From assembly GCF_003663845.1 (NCBI RefSeq), contig NZ_RCCA01000001.1:4464001-4528000 (forward strand): 64,000 nt of DNA, given 5' to 3'. Below are positions 1-8,575 of this stretch, in pieces (position 1 is the first letter of the stretch; each line of letters starts with the position of its first letter). Origin of the DNA: Chryseobacterium sp. 7. Its GTDB lineage: Bacteria > Bacteroidota > Bacteroidia > Flavobacteriales > Weeksellaceae. The notes beneath the pieces are model-generated. The model did no database searches. It was not told where the DNA came from and saw only the letters and a list, made by a program, of their open reading frames with translations. A program made the translations under genes and the position numbers.

Positions 1-1175
1 AAATCTTTTTCGTTATTCTGAAGAGAAAGTGATTCCGGTCTGTTTTCTTCCACTTCGATGTCTTCAATATCTTCATAACTGTCATCAGGAGTGGAGATAA
101 TGGTAGGTGTCTGCACTACGGGTGCATCGTTATTATTTTCAAAATAGACTAAAGATCCAGTATTTACCTGCGGCTGAGCTTCAGGGGTATAAATCCTGTT
201 GATCAGGTTTTTCTCATGGTTGCTCAGATCTGCTGTTCCCCTGTTTTTAATCAATTCCGAAGTTAACGATTTTAAATCATTAATATCATTCCTCATATCG
301 AACAGAATTTTATACATGATCTCTCTTTCGCTTCCGAAATCGTTCTGCTTAGGAGCACTTTGGTTATTGACAACCATTGGCAGGTGAGTTTCCATAGGAA
401 TATACTCGGCAAGTTTCTCTGCAGTGATATTTCTGTTTCTTTCCACCACGGTCATCTGCTCTACCAGGTTTCTTAATTGGCGGATGTTACCCGGGAAAGA
501 ATAACTTTCTATGTAATGAACTGCACTCTGCTCAAGCTCAAGCTCAGGCATTCTGTACTTTTCTGCGAAGTCTATGGCAAACTTTCTGAACAGCAAATGG
601 ATGTCTCCTTTTCTTTCTCTCAAAGGCGGCATATCTATCTGAACGGTATTCAGACGATAATATAAATCCTCACGGAACCTTCCGTCATGGATGGCCTTCA
701 TCATATTAACGTTTGTAGCGGCTACAATTCTCACGTTGGTTTTCTGTACCTGCGAAGAACCCACTTTCATGAATTCACCGCTTTCCAGCACCCTTAAAAG
801 ACGAACCTGCGTCTGTAGTGGCAGTTCTCCCACCTCATCCAAAAATATAGTTCCACCGTCAGCTACTTCAAAATATCCTTTTCTTGTTGCTGTAGCTCCT
901 GTAAAGGCTCCTTTTTCGTGTCCGAATAACTCAGAATCTATGGTTCCTTCCGGAATAGCTCCACAGTTTACTACGATGTATGGCTGGTGTTTTCTTTTGG
1001 ATTCTGAATGGATGATTTTCGGAATAAATTCTTTTCCTACCCCACTCTCTCCTATCACCAATACCGAAATATCTGTAGGTGCTACCTGAATAGATTTTTC
1101 CAGGGCCCGGTTGAGTGCCGGAAAGTTTCCGATAATTCCGAAACGGTTTTTTATGTTTTGTAACTCGTTGCTCAT
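1..1175 (-). CDS. Sigma-54-dependent transcriptional regulator (3' end beyond window)
   Basis: The minus-strand frame opens at ATG 1173-1175 and stays open to base 1, so the C-terminus is missing. No receiver or other sensory domain precedes the AAA+ module; the protein begins about 25 residues before it. Visible motifs are a Walker A loop (GESGVGKE), the sigma-54 contact loop GAFTGA, a Walker B (GGTIFLDEVGELP) and an arginine-finger region (FREDLYYRLNTVQ). After the ATPase comes a long, acidic low-complexity stretch; the usual Fis-type HTH would lie outside the window. Members of this family use ATP to open RNA polymerase-sigma-54 promoters. The target genes cannot be told from the sequence. 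The family call is very secure. Confidence 0.93.
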   Translation of the reverse strand, partial: MSNELQNIKNRFGIIGNFPALNRALEKSIQVAPTDISVLVIGESGVGKEFIPKIIHSESKRKHQPYIVVNCGAIPEGTIDSELFGHEKGAFTGATATRKGYFEVADGGTIFLDEVGELPLQTQVRLLRVLESGEFMKVGSSQVQKTNVRIVAATNVNMMKAIHDGRFREDLYYRLNTVQIDMPPLRERKGDIHLLFRKFAIDFAEKYRMPELELEQSAVHYIESYSFPGNIRQLRNLVEQMTVVERNRNITAEKLAEYIPMETHLPMVVNNQSAPKQNDFGSEREIMYKILFDMRNDINDLKSLTSELIKNRGTADLSNHEKNLINRIYTPEAQPQVNTGSLVYFENNNDAPVVQTPTIISTPDDSYEDIEDIEVEENRPESLSLQNNEKD

Positions 1176-1211
1176 AAGTAAATTTTTGATTATTGATTTA
1201 ATGTTACTCTT

Positions 1212-2015
1212 CTACAGTGCTTCAATCTCTTTTCTGTAGACTTTGTTGAAGTGATGAGTGTAGACATCTTTCATGGTCTTTCCTTCATCATACGTTTGCA
1301 GGGCTAACATTTTTAAATCTAAATAATCTTTGTTTCTGATCTTAGAAACTTTACTTTTAAAGTATATATTCTCAGCAAAATTGTACTCTTTGCTTTGTTT
1401 TTCAAAATTTTCCAGGGCTTTGTCATATCTTCCCAGCTCGAAATAGGTCACCCCAAGCTGGTAATGATCAAACATTCCCTTCACATAACCTCTGGTATTC
1501 AGAAGGCTTTCTATAATCCCAGCGGCTTTTTCTTTCTGTCCTAAAGCGCTGTAGGACATAGCTCTTACTACGTCCAGATTATAGTCCCCGTTCTGAGACC
1601 TTCCTAAGTCTCCGGGCTCATATTTTTTTAAACTTTCTAAATCCTGAATAGCCCCTTTATAGTCTCTTAAAAACTGAAACTTCGTCCAGCCTCTGTAGCC
1701 AAGATGCATTTGGGGATTTAAAGCAACTGCTTTATCAATTAAAATTTTCCAGGTTACAAAATCTCCGTTTTTAAGATATGGAACGGCTTTTTCCATATAC
1801 GCATGGGAGAAATCAGGACATAGTTCAATGGCTTTATCAAAGCCTTCCTGAGATTCTGCATAGCCTTGTAAATCTGAAGCCCAGTTGTATAACTCACACG
1901 CTTTTTTGCAGTTCTCACCCTCTACTGCATTACAGTTAACCTGTGCAATAGTATTGGTGTAAACGATAAGTAACAAAAAGCTAAGGTAATACCTCTGAAA
2001 CTTTTCCATTTTCAA
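1212..2015 (-). CDS. Exported tetratricopeptide-repeat protein
   Basis: 267 residues with a hydrophobic N-terminal export signal (YYLSFLLLIVYTNTIAQ). The rest is helical with TPR-like units: paired aromatic/alanine patterns such as FSHAYMEKAVPYLKNGD and YDKALENFEKQSKEYNFAE. TPR domains are protein-binding scaffolds; no enzymatic motif is seen. The start lies 35 bp inside the 3' end of the upstream gene (1981-2499), which suggests translational coupling. A second Met two codons later (2009) is an equally possible start. It probably works in the periplasm with its neighbour; its partner is unknown. Confidence 0.8.
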   Translation of the reverse strand: MKMEKFQRYYLSFLLLIVYTNTIAQVNCNAVEGENCKKACELYNWASDLQGYAESQEGFDKAIELCPDFSHAYMEKAVPYLKNGDFVTWKILIDKAVALNPQMHLGYRGWTKFQFLRDYKGAIQDLESLKKYEPGDLGRSQNGDYNLDVVRAMSYSALGQKEKAAGIIESLLNTRGYVKGMFDHYQLGVTYFELGRYDKALENFEKQSKEYNFAENIYFKSKVSKIRNKDYLDLKMLALQTYDEGKTMKDVYTHHFNKVYRKEIEAL

Positions 2016-2499
2016 TTTTATAGGTTAAATACTGGTAGTAATCTACTTGTAAACCTTTTATCTCTTTCGGCATCCAGCCATCGAGTGATTTTGTAAACTT
2101 CAGTATCTTATTTTCTAATTCTTCACCCAGTACAGTATCTTTCAGATCCGGGCTCATATGCTGTAATCTGAAGAGGCCTGTCTTTCCTTCACAATTTACT
2201 AAAAATCTTACGGTAATATAACCGTTGATCTTCTTTTCAGAATATATATTTTCTTTTTTAAGTTTTTCAGTGATCGCAATCTTTTCGCCTTTGTAGCTAA
2301 ATTCCTTTGCACCCTGATAATACTGAAAGCTGAAATGTCCCCATTGTTTTGAGCCACATCTTTTAAAATCAGCATCATCCAGTGTTTTATCAAATTCGAT
2401 ATCTCCTACTGTGGCAGGGTATTTTTTTACATTCTTTTCTGTCTGACAGGATACCAGAGCAAATGAAAGCATTGCAAAAAGATAAACCGCTTTAATCAC
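1981..2499 (-). CDS. Lipoprotein of unknown function, possibly TonB-C-like
   Basis: 172 residues beginning with a lipoprotein signal peptide ending in a lipobox (FALVSC, Cys18). The central part (GYITVRFLVNCEGKTGLFRL) and the C-terminal KSLDGWMPKEIKG segment resemble the C-terminal domain seen in many small Bacteroidota energy-transducer-like proteins: a beta strand with a D/NxxGK turn, then a W-x-P motif. This likeness is inference from pattern only. It is co-directional with miaB (6-bp gap) and overlaps the downstream TPR gene by 35 bp, so the three probably share a transcript. Confidence 0.72.
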   Translation of the reverse strand: MIKAVYLFAMLSFALVSCQTEKNVKKYPATVGDIEFDKTLDDADFKRCGSKQWGHFSFQYYQGAKEFSYKGEKIAITEKLKKENIYSEKKINGYITVRFLVNCEGKTGLFRLQHMSPDLKDTVLGEELENKILKFTKSLDGWMPKEIKGLQVDYYQYLTYKIENGKVSEVLP

Positions 2500-2505
2500 T
2501 TTATT

Positions 2506-3951
2506 TTATTCTGCTGTTCTCCCTAAAAGTGTGCCTTGTGTATTGTCATGTACAAAAACGTTCACAATGTCACCTATGTTCTGCCCTTCCAGTTTATCAA
2601 AGACACATACGGCATTCTGTGAGTTTCTTCCTTTCCATTGGTTTTTGTTCTTCTTGGAAATTCCTTCAATCAGAACCTCGTGTACTCTTCCGACATAAGA
2701 TTTCATTCTTTGGTTTGAAAGTTCTCCTTGAAGCGCAATCACCTCAGCAAGACGTCTCTGTTTCACATCAGCCGGAATATTGTCTTCCATTTTCTTGTGA
2801 GCCGGAGTTCCAGGTCTCTCTGAGTAAGCAAACATATATCCGTAGTCATATTCCACTTCTCTCATCAAGCTTAGGGTATCCTGGTGATCTTCTTCAGATT
2901 CATTACAGAATCCTACAATCATATCCTGAGAAAAGGCAACTTCCGGAACAATTTCCTTCGCTTTTTTAATCAGATCAAGATATTCTTCTCGGGTATGTTG
3001 TCTGTTCATCGCTTCAAGCATATTATTGCTTCCGCTTTGTATAGGAAGGTGTACATATTTACAGATGTTGTGATGTTTTGCCATCATTCTGAATACATCC
3101 AGACTCATATCCTGCGGATTTGAGGTAGAGAATCTGATTCTTAGCTCCGGAACGGCTTTAGCCACTAAATCAAGAAGCTGAGCAAAGTTTACTGCTGTTG
3201 CTTTCTGCATTTCAGAAGCTTTGGCAAAATCTTTTTTAGGACCTCCTCCATACCAAAGGTAAGAATCTACGTTTTGTCCTAAAAGAGTAATTTCTTTATA
3301 TCCGTTATTGGCAAGGTCTTTACATTCGTCTATAATAGAATGTGGATCACGGCTTCTTTCTCTTCCTCTTGTAAAAGGAACTACACAGAATGTACACATG
3401 TTATCACAACCCCTGGTAATGGTAACAAAAGCTGTAACTCCGTTTCCTCCCAGACGAACAGGATTAATATCTGCATAGGTTTCTTCTTTGGAAAGAATTA
3501 CGTTGATAGCATCTCTTCCATCATCGGTTTCTTTTAAAAGATTCGGCAGGTCTCTATAAGCATCCGGACCTACAACAAGATCCACCAGTTGTTCTTCTTC
3601 TAAGAATTTGGTTTTCAATCTTTCCGCCATACATCCCAGAACTCCTACCGTCATATTCGGTTTCTCTTTTTTGAGATTTTTGAACTGAGAAAGACGCATT
3701 CTTACGGTCTGTTCAGCTTTTTCACGGATGGAACATGTATTTAAAAGAATAAGGTCTGCTTCTTCTACTTTCATGGTTGTATTATATCCCTGTTCATTAA
3801 GGATAGATGCAACAATCTCAGAGTCAGAGAAATTCATCTGACAACCATAGCTTTCTAAAAACAGTTTTTTAGAATTCTCCGGTCTTTCTGCAATAGCAAA
3901 AGCTTCGCCCTGTTTTGTTTCGTCTATATATTTTTCCTGCACGATAATCAA
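2506..3951 (-). CDS. miaB: tRNA-2-methylthio-N6-dimethylallyladenosine synthase MiaB
   Basis: 481 residues, a normal length. The N-terminal UPF0004 domain carries the three cysteines of the auxiliary 4Fe-4S cluster (C37 in ESYGCQMNFSD, C73 in NTCSIREKAE, C107 in GVLGCMAE). The radical-SAM cluster motif CxxxCxxC is at C182, C186 and C189 (GCDNMCTFC), and a TRAM-like RNA-binding domain closes the protein. It adds the 2-methylthio group to i6A37 of tRNAs reading UNN codons. The next enzyme for the same base, MiaE, is encoded at 44133-44711. A related paralogue (MtaB/RimO) is less likely because the family-specific SYGCQMN signature is present. Confidence 0.97.
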   Translation of the reverse strand: MIIVQEKYIDETKQGEAFAIAERPENSKKLFLESYGCQMNFSDSEIVASILNEQGYNTTMKVEEADLILLNTCSIREKAEQTVRMRLSQFKNLKKEKPNMTVGVLGCMAERLKTKFLEEEQLVDLVVGPDAYRDLPNLLKETDDGRDAINVILSKEETYADINPVRLGGNGVTAFVTITRGCDNMCTFCVVPFTRGRERSRDPHSIIDECKDLANNGYKEITLLGQNVDSYLWYGGGPKKDFAKASEMQKATAVNFAQLLDLVAKAVPELRIRFSTSNPQDMSLDVFRMMAKHHNICKYVHLPIQSGSNNMLEAMNRQHTREEYLDLIKKAKEIVPEVAFSQDMIVGFCNESEEDHQDTLSLMREVEYDYGYMFAYSERPGTPAHKKMEDNIPADVKQRRLAEVIALQGELSNQRMKSYVGRVHEVLIEGISKKNKNQWKGRNSQNAVCVFDKLEGQNIGDIVNVFVHDNTQGTLLGRTAE

Positions 3952-4073
3952 TTTAAGGTCCGCAATTTTAAATTACGAATAAATAAGTCTGCAAAGATAC
4001 AAAATATTGTGACAGAATGTCAGCGCTATTATTTTAACAAAATCATAAATTAAAAAAGTAATGGAACTATTTT

Positions 4074-4496
4074 TTAATCATGATCATAGGTATTGTTATC
4101 AAACCTGATTTTCATGATGGTTTTATAATCAACAGGTACTCCATTTTTAGTGGCAGGTGTCCATTTTCCTTTCACCTTTTTAGCAGCATACTTCATATCA
4201 TCAATAAAAGTTTCGCTGTTTTTGAATTTAGGGAGCACATCTACTTTATCTATTTTACCTTTCTGATCAATATTAAATATAAAAGTTACTTCTCCTTTGA
4301 TGGCATATAACGCGACATCAACATAGGCATACACCATTTTCAGGAATTCTTTTCTAAAGGCATCTTCACCTCCCGGAAATTCTGCTTTTTTAAAATCTGC
4401 ATCATTCTGATATTGATATTGAATAGCAGCTGTCTGTTGTGAGAAACCTTTGAAACTGATCAACAGTAAAGGTAAAATTAAAAGATATTTTTTCAT
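4074..4496 (-). CDS. Small secreted TonB C-terminal-domain-like protein
   Basis: 140 residues with a signal peptide (LLILPLLLISFKGFSQ). The mature part has the layout of Bacteroidota TonB-C-like proteins: FPGGEDAFRKEF near the start, a GEVTFIFNIDQKGKIDKVDV strand-turn-strand, and KGKWTPATKNGVPVDYK near the end. No membrane anchor other than the signal is seen, so it cannot act as a classical TonB by itself. It is followed by a paralogue with the same motif order at 4501-4983, with only 4 bp between the two genes, pointing to tandem duplication and co-transcription. Confidence 0.8.
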   Translation of the reverse strand: MKKYLLILPLLLISFKGFSQQTAAIQYQYQNDADFKKAEFPGGEDAFRKEFLKMVYAYVDVALYAIKGEVTFIFNIDQKGKIDKVDVLPKFKNSETFIDDMKYAAKKVKGKWTPATKNGVPVDYKTIMKIRFDNNTYDHD

Positions 4497-4500
4497 GGTA

Positions 4501-4983
4501 TTAGTCGATATCTACGGATACTGAAGAGAAGTTCATTTTAACTTTGATTTGTGAAGCCACAGGTTGTCCGTTACAGGAAGCGGGAGTCCAGTTTTTCTTT
4601 ATTCTTCTCACCACATATTGCATATCATCAAAAAAGACTTCACTGTTTTGTACTTTAGGCATTCCTTTCACATCTATCACTTTTCCTTTAGCATCAAGCA
4701 CTAAGGTAAATGTAAAATCACCTGTAAGGGCATAGAAATCTGAATTCAGATAAGCATACATATACTTGTTCAGGATGGTTTTATAAGCAGCAACCCCACC
4801 TTCATAAGATGCTGGTTTAAAATCATTACATTTTAAGGCAACCTGCATAAAGGGTTCTTTGATGTCTATTTTCAGAACATTTTTATTGCTTTCTCTTATA
4901 AAAGAGTCATCACGGTCCTCCTGATCCTGCGCGAATGAAAAATTCATTACACATAAGGCTAAAAATAAGAATATCGTTCTCAT
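4501..4983 (-). CDS. Small secreted TonB C-terminal-domain-like protein, paralogue
   Basis: I place the start at ATG 4981-4983, which begins a good signal peptide (MRTIFLFLALCVMNFSFAQ). A longer frame starting at 5058 only adds an unlikely hydrophobic leader. The mature protein repeats the pattern of its downstream neighbour: ASYEGGVAAYKTIL, GDFTFTLVLDAKGKVIDV and KKNWTPASCNGQPVASQ. The pair therefore arose by duplication. A role in the periplasm is inferred from export; the actual function is unknown. Confidence 0.8.
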   Translation of the reverse strand: MRTIFLFLALCVMNFSFAQDQEDRDDSFIRESNKNVLKIDIKEPFMQVALKCNDFKPASYEGGVAAYKTILNKYMYAYLNSDFYALTGDFTFTLVLDAKGKVIDVKGMPKVQNSEVFFDDMQYVVRRIKKNWTPASCNGQPVASQIKVKMNFSSVSVDID

Positions 4984-5119
4984 AGCTTTGTTTACTAATA
5001 ATGAACAAAGGTAAATATTTAGCCCATTTATAGAAAAGAAAAACTTCACACAAAGCATGAAGTTTTTAAATATTGATTCTGTATTTCAGATATACACTGA
5101 AAATTGTTCACTTTTTGTC

Positions 5120-6853
5120 TTATAACAAGCCCTTAATATGCTTGTAATTTGTCTTTACAGTTTCAAAAACCTCATCCATTTTGCCACCGAGCATCAGCTG
5201 CGTCATAGACTTTGTCATTCCCATAATCTGATCAAATTCAATTTTGGGAGGAAGAGCCAGTGCATTAGGATTGGTAAAGATATTCAGAAGATAAGGGCCG
5301 TTGTGATCTAAACATTCTTTGATAGCAGCTTCCACATCTTCCGGCAGATGTACATTCTTTCCTGGATATCCCATCGCGTGTGCTACCATTGCAAAATCCG
5401 GATTAATCATATCTGTTTCGTTGTCGGGCATTCCGCCTACTTCCATTTCCAGTTTTACCATTCCCAGCGTTCTGTTGTTGAATACAATTAGTTTTATTGG
5501 TAATTTATACTGAAAAATAGTAGCCATATCACCTAACAACATAGATAAACCTCCGTCTCCGCACAAAGCAATCACCTGTTTTTCCGGATGAGCCAGAGCA
5601 GCCCCGATAGCCATTGGCATTGCATTCGCCATTGATCCGTGGTTAAATGATCCCAGCATTTTTCTTTCTCCTGTTCCTGTAATAAAACGAGCTCCCCAAA
5701 CACAGCACATTCCGGTATCTACCGTAAAAATAGCGTCATGTTTAGCAAGTTTGTCTAAAGTATGGGCAACATATTCCGGCTGGATAGCGTTCTCTTTTCC
5801 AAAATCCTTTACGTACTCCAGCTGACCTTCTTTTACTTTATCATAAAACGCAAGCTGTTCATTCAGAAAGTGGACATCAGTTTTTTCTTCCAATAAAGGC
5901 AGCAATGCTTTAATGGTTTCTTTGACATCTCCTGCAAGCCCCAGTTCCAGTTTTGCTCTTCTTCCCAATCTTTCAGGACTTTCATCAATCTGAACTATTT
6001 TATTTTTTACAGGCATGAATTTTTGATAAGGAAAATCTGTCCCCAAAAGAATCACAAGATCTGCTTCGTGCATAGCGTGATAAGCGGAAGGAAACCCTAG
6101 TAGCCCAGTAAGCCCCACTTCATTGGGATTATTAGGCTGAATAGCCATTTTCCCACGGAATGAATATCCTACAGGTGCTTTCAAGAGATTGGATAAGGTT
6201 ATTACCTCATCACGGGCTTCAGCAGCACCTATTCCGCAATATAAAGTTACCTTTTTACTTGTATTAATTAATTCGGATAAATTTTTCAGCTCGTTATCTG
6301 AAGGTCTTATAACAGGGTTTGTTTTAAAGATTTGAGTGGAAGTAGAACCTTCTTCTGCATCCAGTTCTGAAACATCTCCCGGAAGGCCTATGACAGCAAC
6401 TCCTTTTTTGGAAATAGCATGTTGAATAGCCGTCTGAACAGTTCTCTGCACCTGTTCCGGCCTTGTAATCATCTGGTTATAGTAACTGCAGTCATCAAAA
6501 AGCTTTATTGTATTGGTTTCCTGAAAGTAATCCATTCCCATTTCATCACTGGGAATGGTGGAAGCAATTACCAACATGGGAACATGGGAGCGGTGAGCCT
6601 CGTAAACTCCATTGATCAAATGAACATGTCCAGGACCGCAACTTCCGGCACATACTGCCAAACCATCAAGCTCCGCTTCGGCTGCCGCTGCATACGCTCC
6701 TACTTCTTCGTGCCTTACATGAATCCACTGGATGCTGCTTTTTTTAACCGCTATATTCAGATGATTGAGACTGTCGCCTGTTACTGCATAAATTCTTTTC
6801 ACATTGGCATTTTCGAGCATTTCAACAATCTGCTCTGCTATGTTTTTGGCCAT
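5120..6853 (-). CDS. poxB: Pyruvate dehydrogenase (quinone) / pyruvate oxidase PoxB
   Basis: 577 residues with the three-domain layout of thiamine-diphosphate enzymes. The N-terminal Pyr domain has the conserved catalytic Glu in VRHEEVGAYAAAAEAE and the GSCGPGHVHLINGVYEAHR segment typical of PoxB. The C-terminal PP domain has the ThDP/Mg motif (GDGGLSMLLGDMATIFQ, then NNRTLG). PoxB decarboxylates pyruvate to acetate and CO2 and passes electrons to membrane quinone through FAD. The Bacteroidota electron acceptor would be menaquinone, and menD is also in this window (60141-61811). Acetolactate synthase is the main alternative, but the PoxB-type N-terminus and the C-terminal tail argue against it. 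Confidence 0.92.
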   Translation of the reverse strand: MAKNIAEQIVEMLENANVKRIYAVTGDSLNHLNIAVKKSSIQWIHVRHEEVGAYAAAAEAELDGLAVCAGSCGPGHVHLINGVYEAHRSHVPMLVIASTIPSDEMGMDYFQETNTIKLFDDCSYYNQMITRPEQVQRTVQTAIQHAISKKGVAVIGLPGDVSELDAEEGSTSTQIFKTNPVIRPSDNELKNLSELINTSKKVTLYCGIGAAEARDEVITLSNLLKAPVGYSFRGKMAIQPNNPNEVGLTGLLGFPSAYHAMHEADLVILLGTDFPYQKFMPVKNKIVQIDESPERLGRRAKLELGLAGDVKETIKALLPLLEEKTDVHFLNEQLAFYDKVKEGQLEYVKDFGKENAIQPEYVAHTLDKLAKHDAIFTVDTGMCCVWGARFITGTGERKMLGSFNHGSMANAMPMAIGAALAHPEKQVIALCGDGGLSMLLGDMATIFQYKLPIKLIVFNNRTLGMVKLEMEVGGMPDNETDMINPDFAMVAHAMGYPGKNVHLPEDVEAAIKECLDHNGPYLLNIFTNPNALALPPKIEFDQIMGMTKSMTQLMLGGKMDEVFETVKTNYKHIKGLL

Positions 6854-7005
6854 AATTACTTTGTTTTGGTTGATTTTAAGTGAAAATAGGATTAAAAAAG
6901 GATAATAATTTTCCTATTTCTATCAAATTTAGCTAATAAAATTGGAACCTCCATCCGGATTCAATGTTAAAAACTGGTAATTTAATTTTAAGTTTTTTCC
7001 TATTT

Positions 7006-7038
7006 AAACCTCACAGGTTTTGTAAACCTGTGAGGTTT
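7006..7038. repeat. Perfect 15-bp inverted repeat with 3-nt loop
   Basis: Arms AAACCTCACAGGTTT (7006-7020) and its exact reverse complement (7024-7038) surround TGT. It lies between the 3' end of lysA and the 5' end of poxB. It could be a second terminator or a REP-like dispersed palindrome. Confidence 0.85.
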
Positions 7039-7061
7039 AGCACATGAATAAACTAACTCAA

Positions 7062-7093
7062 GAACAAAACAGCCACCCAAAAAGGTGGCTGTT
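7062..7093 (-). terminator. Rho-independent terminator of lysA
   Basis: Ten-bp stem AACAGCCACC / GGTGGCTGTT (7068-7077 with 7084-7093). Read on the minus strand it is followed by GTTTTGTT, 20 bp downstream of the lysA stop. Confidence 0.85.
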
Positions 7094-7112
7094 ATTATAA
7101 TATGCTCAAGAT

Positions 7113-8315
7113 TTACATAACTACTTCGATCTGATTTCTCAACAGATCTTCAAATTCGTCTCTCTTACGGATCAAATGTGCTTTTCCGTCTAAGAATAAT
7201 ACTTCAGCCGGTTTTAATCTTGAATTAAAGTTGGAACTCATTTCAAAACCATAAGCTCCTGCATTGTGGAAAGCAAGAATGTCTCCTTCTCTTACTTCAT
7301 TCAGTTTTCTATCCCAAGCGAAGGTATCTGTTTCACAGATATTTCCTACTACTGTATAAATTCTTTCCGCTCCTTTTGGATTGGATAAGTTCTCAATCAT
7401 ATGATAAGAATCGTAGAACATTGGACGGATCAAATGATTAAATCCGGAATTCACTCCAACAAAAACAGTAGCCGTTGTTTGCTTAATTACGTTAGCTTTC
7501 ACCAATAGATATCCGCTTTTCCCTACTAAGAATTTCCCCGGTTCAAACCATAATTCAAATTTTTTTCCTGTAGATTTTGAAAACTCAGAAATTACTTTTT
7601 CTACCTTTTTACCTAATGTTCTCACATCAGTTTCCTCTTCGCTATCCTGATAAGGAATTTTGAAACCACTTCCCATATCCAGATATTTCAGGTTCGGGAA
7701 ATGTTCAGAAAGGTCCAGCATGATTTCCAAAGCCTGAAGAAATACATCCGGATCTTTGATCTCACTACCTGTATGCATGTGAAGTCCTTCCACATTCAGG
7801 TTTGTACTTTTCATTACTCTTTCGATGTGACGAACCTGGTGAATGGAAATACCGAATTTGCTATCGATATGTCCTGTTGAAATTTTATAGTTCCCTCCGG
7901 CAAAAATATGCGGGTTAATTCTTACTAAAATCGGATAGGTATCTCCGTATTTATTCCCGAACTGCTCAAGAATAGAAATGTTATCAATGTTTATATGAAC
8001 TCCGAAAGTCATTGCTTCCTCTATTTCAGCAAGATCAACACAGTTGGGAGTAAACAATATCTTTTCCTTTGGAAACCCTGCCTTTAGTCCCAGTTTCACT
8101 TCATTAATGGATACACAATCCAGAGAAGCGCCCAGATTCTTGACATACTTAAGGATATTGATGTTGGTCAACGCCTTCGCTGCATAGAAGAACTTTGTAT
8201 GTTTTAAAAAAGAAGATGTAAGTTTTTCGTATTGAACTTTGATGGATTCTGCATCATAAACATACACCGGGGTGCCAAACTCATTGGCAATCTTTAATAA
8301 TTCTTTTGAATTCAT
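7113..8315 (-). CDS. lysA: Diaminopimelate decarboxylase
   Basis: 400 residues, fold-type III PLP enzyme. The PLP-binding lysine is K47 in FFYAAKALTNINILKY. Other family motifs are HTGSEI, the phosphate-binding GSGFKIPYQ, EPGKFLV and the C-terminal NAGAYGFEMSSNFN. It decarboxylates meso-diaminopimelate to L-lysine, the last step of lysine synthesis. The gene is monocistronic, with a terminator at 7062-7093. A leader peptide and a terminator-like hairpin lie directly upstream (8332-8469), suggesting control by transcription attenuation. Confidence 0.96.
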   Translation of the reverse strand: MNSKELLKIANEFGTPVYVYDAESIKVQYEKLTSSFLKHTKFFYAAKALTNINILKYVKNLGASLDCVSINEVKLGLKAGFPKEKILFTPNCVDLAEIEEAMTFGVHINIDNISILEQFGNKYGDTYPILVRINPHIFAGGNYKISTGHIDSKFGISIHQVRHIERVMKSTNLNVEGLHMHTGSEIKDPDVFLQALEIMLDLSEHFPNLKYLDMGSGFKIPYQDSEEETDVRTLGKKVEKVISEFSKSTGKKFELWFEPGKFLVGKSGYLLVKANVIKQTTATVFVGVNSGFNHLIRPMFYDSYHMIENLSNPKGAERIYTVVGNICETDTFAWDRKLNEVREGDILAFHNAGAYGFEMSSNFNSRLKPAEVLFLDGKAHLIRKRDEFEDLLRNQIEVVM

Positions 8316-8331
8316 AATTTCATTTTAACAT

Positions 8332-8365
8332 AAAAAAAGGCAGATTCTTATAAAAAGAGCCTGCC
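8332..8365 (-). promoter_or_regulatory. Terminator-like hairpin in the lysA leader (candidate attenuator)
   Basis: On the minus strand, GGCAG and TCTT pair with AAGA and CTGCC (plus-strand 8339-8343/8361-8365 and 8346-8349/8355-8358) and are followed at once by seven T. It ends 16 bp before the lysA ATG, so as an intrinsic terminator it would stop transcription ahead of the gene. Confidence 0.65.
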
Positions 8366-8397
8366 GCATTGATTATTTTTTATGCAAGACAACTCTT

Positions 8398-8469
8398 TTA
8401 AATATTCCAAACCTTAGAGAACCTTACAGCTCCCTTTTTTCCAGTTTTAATTTGTTTAAAATTTTGCAT
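8398..8469 (-). CDS. Lysine-rich leader peptide upstream of lysA
   Basis: A 23-codon frame, MQNFKQIKTGKKGAVRFSKV followed by WNI and a stop, with five Lys codons, lies 32 bp before the terminator-like hairpin. Its position matches ribosome-mediated attenuation, in which scarce Lys-tRNA would stall the ribosome and free the gene. The frame, the lysine content and the hairpin are seen; the regulatory role is inferred. AAA is common in an AT-rich genome, so lysine enrichment alone is weak evidence. Confidence 0.5.
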   Translation of the reverse strand: MQNFKQIKTGKKGAVRFSKVWNI

Positions 8470-8575
8470 TGCTTCTATTTATTTTTTACAAAAATACTAT
8501 TTATTTTTTATTTTTCGAAAATTGATTTGAAAAGCACCTTCTTTCCGGTTCACTTATAAAGTGCTAATTCCTATA

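Noticed and set aside
4984-5058. Longer N-terminus for the TonB-C-like gene
   Set aside because: The added 25 residues make a second hydrophobic stretch before a complete signal peptide; the start at 4983 is better.
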